Source: Candidatus Sphingomonas phytovorans (lineage in GTDB: Bacteria; Pseudomonadota; Alphaproteobacteria; Sphingomonadales; Sphingomonadaceae). From it: a stretch of DNA of 64,000 bases. The DNA lies in NCBI GenBank assembly GCA_029202385.1, contig CP119314.1, positions 746,501-810,500 on the forward strand. The letters are read 5' to 3'. Positions within the stretch are counted from its first letter, which is position 1. Each line of letters begins with the position of its first letter. The notes below the pieces were generated by a model. The model was not told the DNA's origin. It searched no databases and saw nothing but the letters and a program-made list of their open reading frames with translations. Of the stretch, positions 1-8,968 are shown one piece after another. A program made the translations under genes and the position numbers.

Positions 1-3000
1 ATGCCTTCTGGAACACCGGCAGGCCGATGCAGCAGTCAAGGTTCTGGGTGAGATAGCGCGAGCGCCAGTTATAGGCGAGGCGGATACCCACCGGGCCCTT
101 TTCGTACAGTCCAACGACGTTGAACGTGTGTTTCGAGATGCCGGCGAGCTGATGCGAGTCGATCACCGGACCTGAACCGCCGGCGGCGGGAATGCCGATG
201 CCGACCGCGCCGACATCACCGCCTGAAGTCGCGTTGATCAGGTTCGAATTGTTGATCCCCGACTGCTGCACGAAGGTGTAGTTCAGCTGGGTTCCCAGGC
301 CACTGAGCAGGCCGGGCAGGAAGGTGAAGAAGGTCTGGTACGAGGCTTCGAAGCCGTAAAGCTCGCCACCCTTGTCGACATTCTGCGGGCCGTTGACCTG
401 AACGAGCTGGGTCGAGCCGTTATTGGTGAAATTGCGGAACGACTGGCCGTAGGAGATGCTGTTGCTCAGCTTCTTGTAGAAGGCGTCGATCGCGAAGGAC
501 GAACTCGCGCCCATATAGCGTTCGAACGAGATATCGAACTGGTCGGCGATCATCGGCCGCAAGGCGGCGTTGCCGGCATTGGCCTGGAAGACGAAGTTAT
601 AGCCAGTGACATTGGCCGGAATGTGCGCCGCCGTCGGCGAATTATAGACGACATAGGGCGAGTCAGCCGTGGTGTTGTACGTCGGCGCGTTGATCGCGAC
701 ATAGTTGCGCAAGAAGCCGATATCTGGCCGGGAGAGTGCGCGCGAATAGGCGAAACGCACGAAGTTCTTGTCGTCGAGCCCGAAACGGACGTTGAAGCTC
801 GGCAGCCAGTTGGTGAAGGAGCTCTTATAGGTATTGGGTGCCCCGCCGCCATTGGTGAAGTTGCGGAGCGCCTGGGTGACGTAGCAGCTCGGATTGACTA
901 CGTTGTTGCCCGAGAGCGGCGTGTTGCACGGTACGAGCTGGTCAAAAAGGTTGCTTTGGGGAAAGCCCGCAGCGCCGTCGCTATGCTCGACCGTGCGGAT
1001 CACGCGGACGCCGATATTGCCGAGCACGCTGATTCCGCCGAAGATCGTCTTGTCGTTCCCGCCGAAGCGCAGCATCGCATAGGCCGCCTGCGTCTCCTCC
1101 CGAAGATGCATCACCTCTGAGGGCGTGAAGCAGTTGTCCACGGTAGCTTCGGGGCGATCGCAGATCGGGGTATAGCCGGTGCCGAGCGGCGAGTTGGTCG
1201 TCGCGCCGCTCAGGCCGTTCATCAGCGCCTGGTAGTTCGTCAGCATCGACTGGTTGACGAAGGCGAGCGACCCATTCGGGAAGACGTTGCCGTCGAACAG
1301 TCCGCCCATCGGATAGGGACCGAAGATGCCGGCGCCATAGCCCTTGAACGGGGCGTGCCCGGCGGCGCAGGCGGGATAAGCTCCGCCTGTCGTGTTGTCG
1401 GCGTTGAAGCCGGGGCCGTTGCAGTTCCAGTTCGCCGCGATTGGCGTCCAGTTGAACGTCGAATAGCGCACCGTCTGGCGACGATCGGCATAGCGCACGC
1501 CGACCTTGAGCGAGTCGAGCCAGCTGCCCTCGGCGAAATCATATTGTACGTCGCCACGGATCGCGAATTCGTCCGCGTCATTGTCCTCGACATGGCCCTG
1601 GATGAACGGGATCCAGTAATTGTGCGGGTTGGCGAGACCGCCGGCCGCATAGTTCACATTGGAGCCCGGCAGCAGCTTGACCTGCGGGGTGCCGTCCTTG
1701 TTCACGCTATAGTCGAAATTGGCGATCGAGCCGGTCGCGACGAGGATGTCGTTGTTGTAGGTCGACGCGGTGATGTGCTGGATGTCGAGATTGGCGTGGA
1801 GCCGGTCGCTGACATCCCACTGGATGTTGCCCGAAAAGTCCTTGGTGCCTTCACGATGATCGAAATCGCGCGATTCATTCTGCAGGTACAGGCCGTCGCG
1901 CAGCGTCGTGCAGTTCGATCCGGCGCCGCAATAGTTCACGAAAGGCATGCCGGGTACGGCCGAGCCTGTGTTGATCGCATCCTGGAGGCTTGAAAAGGAG
2001 CCGAGCCAGTCGCCGTGTGGCCGGGTAAGGACTCCGGATTGCAGCATGCCGTTGGGACCGAAGGACAGAGCCGGGGTGCCGTCCGCGGGGCCGAGAACGG
2101 ATGATGCGCGCGGATTGTAGGAAGAGGTGTTGAAATAACCTCCGTCGAAGATCGTGTGGCTAGCGCGTTCAAGCCAGGCGTTGCGATATTGCGAATCCGT
2201 ATATTGCGCCGATATGCGGAAATTGCCGGAATTGTTCTCGAACTGGCCAGCGACGACGAAGCCGTGGCGCTTGCGGTCATAATCGACCTGCGAAAAGCGG
2301 ACGCCGTCGGGCGCATAGGCCCAGCCGCTGCCACCGAACGAATTGGCGGTGCACTGCGCCACGCCGTTGGAGAGGATCGCCTTGTTGTTGGCATCGACCG
2401 CGCCGGCCGAGCAATAGGTGTCGATCTTGTCCATGATCACGCTCTCGGTGCGCGTGATGACGTGCGACCAGGCATAGTCGGCGAGGATGCCGAAACGGCC
2501 GATCCCGGTTTCGAACGTGTCGCTGATCAACCCGGAGAATTCGGGCGTCCATTTACCCGAACGGTCGCCATAATTCACCCGGGCGTTGGCCGCGACGACC
2601 AGTCCCTTCTGGTCGAACGGCATGCGGGTGCGCAGGTTGACGGTGCCGGCGATACCGCCCTCGATCATCTCGGCGGTCTGGTTCTTGTACGCATCGACGC
2701 CGGCCAGCAGCTCGGGCGAGATATCGTTGAAGTTCAGACCGCGGGCTGAGTCGGCCGAGAAGCTGTCGCGCCCATTGAATTCAGTGCGGACCTGAGTGAG
2801 GCCGCGGATCAGCACGCCGGTCGGCTCGCCCGACGGGTGGGTGCTGTCATCCGCTGACTGGAGCCGGTTGACCGTGATGCCGGGCACGCGCTGAAGCGCT
2901 TCCGCCGCGGATTTGTCGGGGAACGCGCCGATGTCGGTCGCCGTGATAGAGTCGACGAAGGTGTCCGCGTTCTTCTTGATGTTCTGCGAGGTGGCGAGCG

Positions 3001-3208
3001 CCTGCCTGACACCGACCACGACGATGTCGCTCGCCGGAGGGGCTTCTTCGCGATCTTCGAGCGCAGTGGTTGCGGATATCTGCTGCAGCCTGGCGGTATT
3101 GTCCGATGTCTGCGCGTGCGCCGGTGCGGCGAGCCCCATCACCGTCATTGCCAGCAGCGAGGCGCTGCCCTGCAGATAGCGCTGACGCGTCGATACGATG
3201 CGATTCAT
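1..3208 (-). CDS. TonB-dependent receptor, C-terminal end beyond window
   Basis: Outer-membrane receptor for energised uptake of a ligand, probably a glycan. The reading frame is open from the ATG at 3208 to base 1 (about 1069 residues), so the last beta strands lie outside the window. Visible are a signal peptide (about residues 1-32, ending AHAQ), a TonB-box-like DIVVVG near residue 61, a plug with EALQRVPGITV, and barrel strands rich in aromatic residues near the left end (GLYEKGPVGIRLAYNWRSRY). Length and plug wording fit the long alphaproteobacterial receptor family (TIGR01782 type) found with sugar genes. It lies downstream of an MFS sugar transporter on the same strand, but the 355-bp gap suggests its own promoter. 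A maltose, sucrose or similar substrate is inferred from the neighbours only. Confidence 0.9.
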   Translation of the reverse strand, partial: MNRIVSTRQRYLQGSASLLAMTVMGLAAPAHAQTSDNTARLQQISATTALEDREEAPPASDIVVVGVRQALATSQNIKKNADTFVDSITATDIGAFPDKSAAEALQRVPGITVNRLQSADDSTHPSGEPTGVLIRGLTQVRTEFNGRDSFSADSARGLNFNDISPELLAGVDAYKNQTAEMIEGGIAGTVNLRTRMPFDQKGLVVAANARVNYGDRSGKWTPEFSGLISDTFETGIGRFGILADYAWSHVITRTESVIMDKIDTYCSAGAVDANNKAILSNGVAQCTANSFGGSGWAYAPDGVRFSQVDYDRKRHGFVVAGQFENNSGNFRISAQYTDSQYRNAWLERASHTIFDGGYFNTSSYNPRASSVLGPADGTPALSFGPNGMLQSGVLTRPHGDWLGSFSSLQDAINTGSAVPGMPFVNYCGAGSNCTTLRDGLYLQNESRDFDHREGTKDFSGNIQWDVSDRLHANLDIQHITASTYNNDILVATGSIANFDYSVNKDGTPQVKLLPGSNVNYAAGGLANPHNYWIPFIQGHVEDNDADEFAIRGDVQYDFAEGSWLDSLKVGVRYADRRQTVRYSTFNWTPIAANWNCNGPGFNADNTTGGAYPACAAGHAPFKGYGAGIFGPYPMGGLFDGNVFPNGSLAFVNQSMLTNYQALMNGLSGATTNSPLGTGYTPICDRPEATVDNCFTPSEVMHLREETQAAYAMLRFGGNDKTIFGGISVLGNIGVRVIRTVEHSDGAAGFPQSNLFDQLVPCNTPLSGNNVVNPSCYVTQALRNFTNGGGAPNTYKSSFTNWLPSFNVRFGLDDKNFVRFAYSRALSRPDIGFLRNYVAINAPTYNTTADSPYVVYNSPTAAHIPANVTGYNFVFQANAGNAALRPMIADQFDISFERYMGASSSFAIDAFYKKLSNSISYGQSFRNFTNNGSTQLVQVNGPQNVDKGGELYGFEASYQTFFTFLPGLLSGLGTQLNYTFVQQSGINNSNLINATSGGDVGAVGIGIPAAGGSGPVIDSHQLAGISKHTFNVVGLYEKGPVGIRLAYNWRSRYLTQNLDCCIGLPVFQKA

Positions 3209-3284
3209 CCCTCTCCCCTCTCATGGTCGCCCTGTCACGGGCCGTTGGCGCGCGATGGACGAATCCTTCGCGGCTCAATTCTAT

Positions 3285-3466
3285 TTGCGTAAATTTGCGC
3301 AATTTTGCGCCATGCGCAAGTCGCTTCGTTGCGAAATATTTTAACCGTTGTTTATCAGTGTATTGCGCAAGAAATTGAGTAACATTCGGTCTGGATGTGC
3401 GGTAAAAATGCAACGTTGTTTCGCTTCAAGTTGAACCGAATTGCGCAGTTTGTGCAAAAGTTTGCA
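3285..3466. promoter_or_regulatory. Cluster of TTGCGCAA-like repeats upstream of receptor
   Basis: The 355-bp gap between the receptor start (3208) and the MFS stop (3564) has no credible gene. It carries repeated TTGCG words: three direct copies exactly 10 bp apart at 3285, 3295 and 3305, an inverted copy at 3314-3319, another at 3329, a perfect TTGCGCAA palindrome at 3295-3302 and at 3363-3370, and relatives at 3441 and 3449-3458. A palindrome with a central CG is typical of LacI-family operators, and a LacI gene lies at 5161. Assignment to that regulator is inference. Confidence 0.45.
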
Positions 3467-3563
3467 TAGATCAGGGACTCGCTATAGGGAGGGTGCGATG
3501 AAGCCGATCCATGTGTCCGGGATGAATTCGGGAAGGCGCCAGGTACAGGGCCGGCGCGGCCAA

Positions 3564-5108
3564 TCAGCCTTTGGAGCGCACCCGTCCCGCACGATCGGGG
3601 ATGGTCAGCGCCACGGTCGCGGCAAGCGCGATCGATGCGGCGGCAAGCACCAGCGCTCGCGCAGGTTCTCCCCCCAGCAGGCGATCCACCGTCCAGCCGA
3701 GCAATGCGGCCGCGACGAGTTGCGGCAGCACCAGGAAGACATTGTGGATGCCCATATAGACGCCCATCCGGCTTGGCGGGACGGCGCTGGAAACCATGGC
3801 GTAGGGCGCGGACAGGATCGAGGCCCAGGCGCAGCCGATGCCGAGCGCCGGAATCCACAGCCAGCGCGGATCAGTGATGAGCGCGAGGCCGAGCAGCCCC
3901 GACGCGCCAAGGAACAGGCAGGCGGCATGGGCTTCGCGCCGTCCGATGCGGGCGACAAGATAGGGAAGGGCGAATGCCCCGATCGCGGCCACGCCATTGT
4001 AGAAGGCGAACATCACGCCGACCCAGTCGGCGCTGGCATTATAGGCGGCACTGGTCGGATCGGTACCCGCCCCGCTGTCCGTGGCGATGGCCGGCACGGC
4101 GTAGATCCACATCGCGAACAACCCGAACCAGGTGAAGAATTGCACGATCGCCAGCCGTCGCAGCACGTCAGGCATGTGGATGATATCGTCGACGATCTCG
4201 AGCAGGCCGGTCGGCCGGATGCCGTGCCGTGCGCTCCACGCGGTCAGCCATTGGCCGATCCCCAGCAGTCCCACGATTCCTGCGATGAGGTAGAGTTCAC
4301 GGCGATACCCCTCGATCGCGGTGGCCAGCGCGATCGCGGCCGCGGCGATCACCCACAGGGCGCCGTTGCGGACAAGCGACGCCCCGCTTGTGCTCGCCCA
4401 TTCGGGCCGGGCCAGGGACGCGGCATCGGCGGCGATGTTTTCGGGTGGCTGTTCGCTGGTGGTCGCGACGGTCAGTCCGACACTGGCGAGCAGCCCGACC
4501 GCGCCGATATAGAAAGCGGTTCGAAGCGAGGGCGGCAGCACACCAGGCGGCGCTTCGCTGGCCAGTCCGAACCAGTTCGACAGGACCCAGGGCATGGCGG
4601 AGGCGAACACCGCGCCCGTGCCGATGAACACGACCTGCAGCGAGAATGCTGTGGTGCGCTGATCCTCGGGGACGACATCGGCGACCAGCGCGCGGAATGG
4701 CTCCATCGCCACGTTGATCGCACCGGTGAGCAGCCACAGCACGACGCTCGCCGCCCAGACGCTCTGGACATTGGGCATCAGGACGAGCGCCACCGCGCTG
4801 ACCAGCGCCCCGCCGAGCAGATAGGGGCGCCTGCGGCCAAGCGGTCCCCAGGTCCGGTCGCTCAGATGGCCGATGATCGGCTGGACCAGCAGCCCGGTGA
4901 TCGGGGCCGCGATCCACAGGATCGGCAGTTCATCGAGATTGGCGCCGAGCGTCTGGAAGATGCGGCTGGTATTGACGTTCTGAAGGCCCCAGACGATCTG
5001 CACGCCGAGCAGGCCGCAGCACATATTGGCCAGCGCGATCCGCGACAGCCGTGCCTTCGCGGCCAGGGAGGACCTGACCCTCTGCTTCGCCGCTGCCCCC
5101 GCTTGCAA
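3564..5108 (-). CDS. MFS sugar transporter (GPH/SLC45-like)
   Basis: Inner-membrane permease of 514 residues with about 12 hydrophobic segments. The loop after TM2-TM3 reads [18 protein letters not shown], the D-R-x-G-R-R-R-P signature seen in sucrose/maltose proton symporters of the GPH/SLC45 group. The start appears to be TTG at 5108, preceded at about 5 nt by GAAGGGG; no ATG occurs near the N terminus. It is divergent from a LacI regulator (52-bp gap) and precedes a TonB receptor on the same strand. This is the usual sphingomonad arrangement for disaccharide or oligosaccharide import: receptor across the outer membrane, permease across the inner. The substrate cannot be read from the sequence; an alpha-glucoside is the first guess. 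Confidence 0.85.
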   Translation of the reverse strand: MQAGAAAKQRVRSSLAAKARLSRIALANMCCGLLGVQIVWGLQNVNTSRIFQTLGANLDELPILWIAAPITGLLVQPIIGHLSDRTWGPLGRRRPYLLGGALVSAVALVLMPNVQSVWAASVVLWLLTGAINVAMEPFRALVADVVPEDQRTTAFSLQVVFIGTGAVFASAMPWVLSNWFGLASEAPPGVLPPSLRTAFYIGAVGLLASVGLTVATTSEQPPENIAADAASLARPEWASTSGASLVRNGALWVIAAAAIALATAIEGYRRELYLIAGIVGLLGIGQWLTAWSARHGIRPTGLLEIVDDIIHMPDVLRRLAIVQFFTWFGLFAMWIYAVPAIATDSGAGTDPTSAAYNASADWVGVMFAFYNGVAAIGAFALPYLVARIGRREAHAACLFLGASGLLGLALITDPRWLWIPALGIGCAWASILSAPYAMVSSAVPPSRMGVYMGIHNVFLVLPQLVAAALLGWTVDRLLGGEPARALVLAAASIALAATVALTIPDRAGRVRSKG

Positions 5109-5160
5109 AGCCGCCCCTTCGGTGTCCTAAGTCTTCCTATCCTCGTTCAACCTGAGCGCA

Positions 5161-6174
5161 ATGACCGATAACAGCAACAGCAAAACGACGCTCGAGGATC
5201 TGGCCCGACTCGCCGGCGTCTCCATCTCGACGGTGTCGCGGGCCCTCAACGATCAGCCGCTGATCAGCATGCGAACCAAGCAGCGCATCTGGGCGCTGGC
5301 GCGCGACCATAATTATCCGTTCCGCAGTTCGATGCCAACGGCACCGATCGGCGCCGAAGGATCGATCGCGATCGTGACGCCGCATATGCGGGGCAGGGCG
5401 TTGCCCTTGTCGCATCCCTTCTTCCTCGAACTGCTCGCCAGCATCGGCGAGGCGGCGCGCGCGCGCAGTTGCGACTTCACCGTGAGCCATGTCGCGCCGG
5501 CCAGCCTGGACGATCTCGTGCTGGCGACCACCACCAGCCGCGCCAGCGGGGTGATCTTCCTCGGCCAGAGCATGCTGCATGAGGAATTGAACCAGCTTGC
5601 CGGGACCAATGCCCGCTTCGTGGTGTGGGGCGCGCATATGCCGGGACAGAAATACCGCTCGATCGGGTCCGACAACCTGCTCGGCGGCCGCCGGGCGACG
5701 TCTCATCTGGCGCGGCTCGGTCGCAAGGCGATCCTGTTCATTGGCGGCAGTGATCCCGAGGCAGAGCAAAGGCGACTCGGCTATCTGGAGGCCCTCGCGG
5801 AAAATGGGATCGAGGCTGATCCGAAGCTCGTCGCGCAGGTCGAGTTCGAACTGGAATCCGCCGAAGCTGCAATCACCCGCCTGCTGCGTCGCGGGATCAG
5901 TTTCGACGGAATCGTCGCGGCCAGCGACCTTATCGCGCTCGGCGCGATCCGGGCGTTGCGCCGGGCGGGCCTGTCAGTTCCTTCCGACGTGTCGGTGGTC
6001 GGCTATGACGATATGCTGCTCAGCCGGCTCAGCACGCCCGCGCTGACCACGATCAGGCAGGACACGTTCCACGCGGGGCAATTACTGGTCGCCAGCATCC
6101 TCGAGCCAAGCCAGGACCGGTCGCCGGGTTATCTGCCAACTGAACTCATCGTTCGGGAATCCTGCGGGGGATGA
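5161..6174 (+). CDS. LacI-family transcriptional regulator
   Basis: A 337-residue DNA-binding regulator. Residues 9-55 form the LacI helix-turn-helix and hinge (LEDLARLAGVSISTVSRALN, then the RTKQRIWALARDHNY segment). The rest is a periplasmic-binding-protein-like sensor domain with the family phrases FDGIVAASDLIALGAIRAL and VSVVGYDDM. It is transcribed divergently from the MFS sugar transporter with only 52 bp between them, so it very likely controls that gene and perhaps the receptor further on, in response to the imported sugar or a derivative. Family assignment is firm; effector and target sites are inferred. Confidence 0.93.
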   Translation: MTDNSNSKTTLEDLARLAGVSISTVSRALNDQPLISMRTKQRIWALARDHNYPFRSSMPTAPIGAEGSIAIVTPHMRGRALPLSHPFFLELLASIGEAARARSCDFTVSHVAPASLDDLVLATTTSRASGVIFLGQSMLHEELNQLAGTNARFVVWGAHMPGQKYRSIGSDNLLGGRRATSHLARLGRKAILFIGGSDPEAEQRRLGYLEALAENGIEADPKLVAQVEFELESAEAAITRLLRRGISFDGIVAASDLIALGAIRALRRAGLSVPSDVSVVGYDDMLLSRLSTPALTTIRQDTFHAGQLLVASILEPSQDRSPGYLPTELIVRESCGG

Positions 6175-6270
6175 CGGGATCGGTGCCGGTTACGGTCACC
6201 GAATTCGGAATAAAACCTCGGTTCACCGGCGCTTTCGACCGTTTCGTCGTCGCTCTTGAATCATGACAAC

Positions 6271-6289
6271 AATGTTATGATGTATCATT
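6271..6289 (+). promoter_or_regulatory. Zur-box-like palindrome
   Basis: AATGTTATGATGTATCATT is an imperfect 19-bp palindrome with perfect outer arms AATG/CATT, 64 bp before the receptor start codon. It closely follows the Zur consensus core (AATGTTAT, centre, CATT), which points to zinc-dependent repression of the receptor and the MerC-like gene behind it. The rest of the 178-bp gap shows no gene. Confidence 0.55.
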
Positions 6290-6352
6290 CTGCCATTGAG
6301 TCTATCGGGCCGTCCGTCGGCAAGGCTGACCGAATGATGTGAAAGGATCGCG

Positions 6353-8512
6353 ATGAGAAGATCGGTGTTGCTCCTGGGCTGCAGCCTTGGGCTTTTGGCG
6401 GCGCCTTCGGCCTGGGCGACGGACGCGCCGACCGATCCGGCATCCGACTCGACCCCGAAGGATATCGTCGTCACCGCGCAGAAGCTGGACGCGGCGCGCG
6501 ACGCCATCCTGCCGTCGCTTGGCGCGAGCGACTATAGTCTCGACCGGACCCTGCTCGAAAAGCAGCCGGGCGGCGTCGATCGCAGTCTCTCCCAGGTGCT
6601 GTTGCAGGCGCCGGGCGTCACGCTCGACAGCTATGGCTCGATCCATGTGCGCAATGAGCACGCCAATCTGCAATATCGGCTGAACGGCGTGATCGTGCCG
6701 GAGAGCATTTCGGGCTTCGGATCGACCTTCGATCCCCGCATCGCCGATTCGATCGACCTGCTCACCGGCACCTTGCCCGCGCAATATGGCTATCGCACCT
6801 CGGGCGTCGTCAGCCTGAAGACTCGGTCGGGTGCGTTCGACGATGGTGGCGATGTCGGTTTCTATGGCGGCAGCCGGGGCACATTGTTGCCAAGCGCCTC
6901 GCTCCACGGAGCGAGCGGCAACCTGAACTATTTCGTTTCGGGCAGCTATCAGGAGAATGATCTCGGCGTCGAGAACCCGATCAACACGCGCGATGCCATC
7001 CACGATCACACCCGCCAGTATCGCGCCTTCGGCTATCTCTCCGACATCCTCTCGGATACGAGCAGGCTAACCGCGTTCGGCGGCACGTCGATCGGCTATT
7101 TCCAGATCCCGAACCGCCCGGGCCAGGGCGGCGCTGGCCCCAATGGCATGAACTGGAACCTCAACGGTATCTCGGACTTCGATTCGGCGAAGCTCGACCA
7201 GAACCAGCGCGAGATCACCCATTATGGCGTGCTCGCCTATCAATATGCCGGTGGCGCGCTCAACTTCCAGGTCGCGCCTTTCGTCCGCTATTCGCAGACG
7301 CTTTTCACGCCTGACCCGCAGGGAGGCGATCTCATTCTGGCCGGTGTCGCCGACAATTCGCGGCTTTCCAGCCTGACCGCCGGGGTGCAGGCGGACGGCA
7401 GCTACAAGCTGTCCGACAGCCATATGCTGCGGTTCGGCGTATTCTTCCAGAACGAGCGAACCCGGTCGACGGTGACCTCGCGCGTGTTCCCGGTCGATGG
7501 CGACGGCAACCAGACTTCCAACGTGCCGCTCACCATCACCGATAACGGCGGACGTAATGGGCAACTCTACGGCGTCTATCTTCAGGACGAATGGTCGCTG
7601 ACCCCGACCCTCACGCTCAACTATGGCGCCCGCTTCGATGCGGTCCGTGCCTATACGCGCGAGCAGCAGGTCAGCCCGCGCGTCAACATGGTCTGGAAGC
7701 CCAGCGAGGGAACCACCTTCCACCTCGGCTATGCGCGCAACTTCACGCCGCCGCCGCAGGAACTCATCGCCGCACCGACATTGGCCCTGTTCGCCGGGAC
7801 GACCAAGCAGACCGAGATCACGACCGCCGACCCGGTGCGCGCCGAACGCGAGCATTATTTCGACGGCGGCGTGCAGCAGACGATCATGCCGGGGTTCAAG
7901 GTTGGGCTCGACGCCTATTACAAGATCAAGCGGAACCTGCTCGACGAGGGGCAGTTCGGGCCCTCGCTGGTGCTGTCCCCGTTCAATTATGCGAAGGGCT
8001 ATGCCTGGGGCGTCGAGCTCAGCGCCAACTACACGCACGGTGCGGTCGATCTCTATGCGAACGTCGCGCGCGGCGAGGAGAAGGGCAAGGGCATCATCTC
8101 GAGCCAGTATTTCTTCGCGCCCGACGAACTTGCCTACATCGCGAACCACTACATCTTCACCGACCATTCGCAGAACTGGACTGCATCGGGCGGCGGCAGC
8201 GTCACCATCCATGACGGGATCGGCACGCTCGTGCCGACGGTCGATTTCCTCTACGGCGACGGCCTGCGCGCGGACGATCCGGCCGGCATCGTGCCCAATG
8301 GCGGCAAGCTGCCTTCCTATTTCACCGCCAATTTCGGGATCGCACAGAATCTGGATGGCCCCGGCGTGCTCAAGGGCCTTTCGGTCAGGCTCGATGTCAC
8401 GAACATCTTCGACAAGAGCTATCTGATCCGCGACGGCTCCGGCGTCGGTGTCGGGGCGCCGCAATATGGGGCGCGGCGCGGCGTCTTCGCCGGAATCCGC
8501 AAGAGCTTCTGA
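6353..8512 (+). CDS. TonB-dependent receptor, probable metal (zinc) uptake
   Basis: Outer-membrane receptor of 719 residues, much shorter than the glycan-type receptors in the window and typical of metal or siderophore receptors. It has a signal peptide (residues 1-22, ending AWA), a TonB-box DIVVTAQK near residue 37, a plug with LSQVLLQAPGVTLDSYGSIHVRN, and a C terminus GVFAGIRKSF with the expected terminal Phe. The ATG at 6353 follows AAAGGA. A Zur-box-like site lies upstream and a MerC-family membrane protein follows after 62 bp, so zinc is the favoured substrate by analogy with ZnuD-type receptors. The receptor class is certain; the substrate is inference. Confidence 0.9.
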   Translation: MRRSVLLLGCSLGLLAAPSAWATDAPTDPASDSTPKDIVVTAQKLDAARDAILPSLGASDYSLDRTLLEKQPGGVDRSLSQVLLQAPGVTLDSYGSIHVRNEHANLQYRLNGVIVPESISGFGSTFDPRIADSIDLLTGTLPAQYGYRTSGVVSLKTRSGAFDDGGDVGFYGGSRGTLLPSASLHGASGNLNYFVSGSYQENDLGVENPINTRDAIHDHTRQYRAFGYLSDILSDTSRLTAFGGTSIGYFQIPNRPGQGGAGPNGMNWNLNGISDFDSAKLDQNQREITHYGVLAYQYAGGALNFQVAPFVRYSQTLFTPDPQGGDLILAGVADNSRLSSLTAGVQADGSYKLSDSHMLRFGVFFQNERTRSTVTSRVFPVDGDGNQTSNVPLTITDNGGRNGQLYGVYLQDEWSLTPTLTLNYGARFDAVRAYTREQQVSPRVNMVWKPSEGTTFHLGYARNFTPPPQELIAAPTLALFAGTTKQTEITTADPVRAEREHYFDGGVQQTIMPGFKVGLDAYYKIKRNLLDEGQFGPSLVLSPFNYAKGYAWGVELSANYTHGAVDLYANVARGEEKGKGIISSQYFFAPDELAYIANHYIFTDHSQNWTASGGGSVTIHDGIGTLVPTVDFLYGDGLRADDPAGIVPNGGKLPSYFTANFGIAQNLDGPGVLKGLSVRLDVTNIFDKSYLIRDGSGVGVGAPQYGARRGVFAGIRKSF

Positions 8513-8574
8513 AAAGCGTGATATCAGCGGCGCCGATTGCGCCCGAACCACATTGACCTGGAACACGACACGCA

Positions 8575-8961
8575 ATGCACATCACTCGATCCGATCGTCT
8601 GTCGCGGCTTGACCGGCTTGGCCTCCTGCTCTCCGGCATCTGCCTGGTGCATTGCATCGGCCTGCCGATCCTCATCCTCCTGCTGCCGGCCATAGCCTTC
8701 GCCCTCCCGTCCGACGGGGTGGTGCATGCGGCGTTGATCGTCATGGTGCTGCCGGTCAGCGGCTTCGCCCTGTCGCGCGGCCTGTCAAAGCACGGAAACA
8801 GATGGGCCGCGCTTCTGGGAGTGAGCGGCCTTTTGTTTCTCGTCCTTGGGCTGGCCTTCTTCGAGTCGGAATCGGCCGAGACAATCTCGACCGTGACAGG
8901 CAGCCTGATGATCAGCCTCGCCCATATCCTCAACTGGCGGGGCCATCACCGCGCGGGGTGA
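8575..8961 (+). CDS. MerC-like inner-membrane protein
   Basis: A 128-residue membrane protein with four predicted hydrophobic segments (about 17-40, 46-62, 75-95 and 100-118). The first contains SGICLVHCIGLPIL, a Cys/His pair (C-L-V-H-C) placed as in MerC-domain proteins. MerC was named for mercuric ion transport, but short MerC-domain proteins without mer genes are common in sphingomonads and often lie next to metal receptors. No merA, merR or merT is present here, so mercury resistance is unlikely. With the Zur-box-like site and receptor upstream, a role in zinc passage or handling at the inner membrane is plausible. Confidence 0.75.
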   Translation: MHITRSDRLSRLDRLGLLLSGICLVHCIGLPILILLLPAIAFALPSDGVVHAALIVMVLPVSGFALSRGLSKHGNRWAALLGVSGLLFLVLGLAFFESESAETISTVTGSLMISLAHILNWRGHHRAG

Positions 8962-8968
8962 TCCTATT

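Noticed and set aside
3285..3466. Repeats considered as a CRISPR-like array
   Set aside because: Units are 6-8 bp with 10-bp period and irregular later spacing; no spacer-repeat structure and no cas gene.
3441..5171. 576-codon open frame on the plus strand opposite the MFS transporter
   Set aside because: Low-complexity Arg/Gly/Asp/Gln-rich product without family motifs; it mirrors the GC-rich MFS gene, which has clear membrane segments.
8575..8961. Mercury-resistance locus reading of the MerC-like gene
   Set aside because: No merA, merR, merT or merP nearby, and a Zur-box-like site lies upstream.
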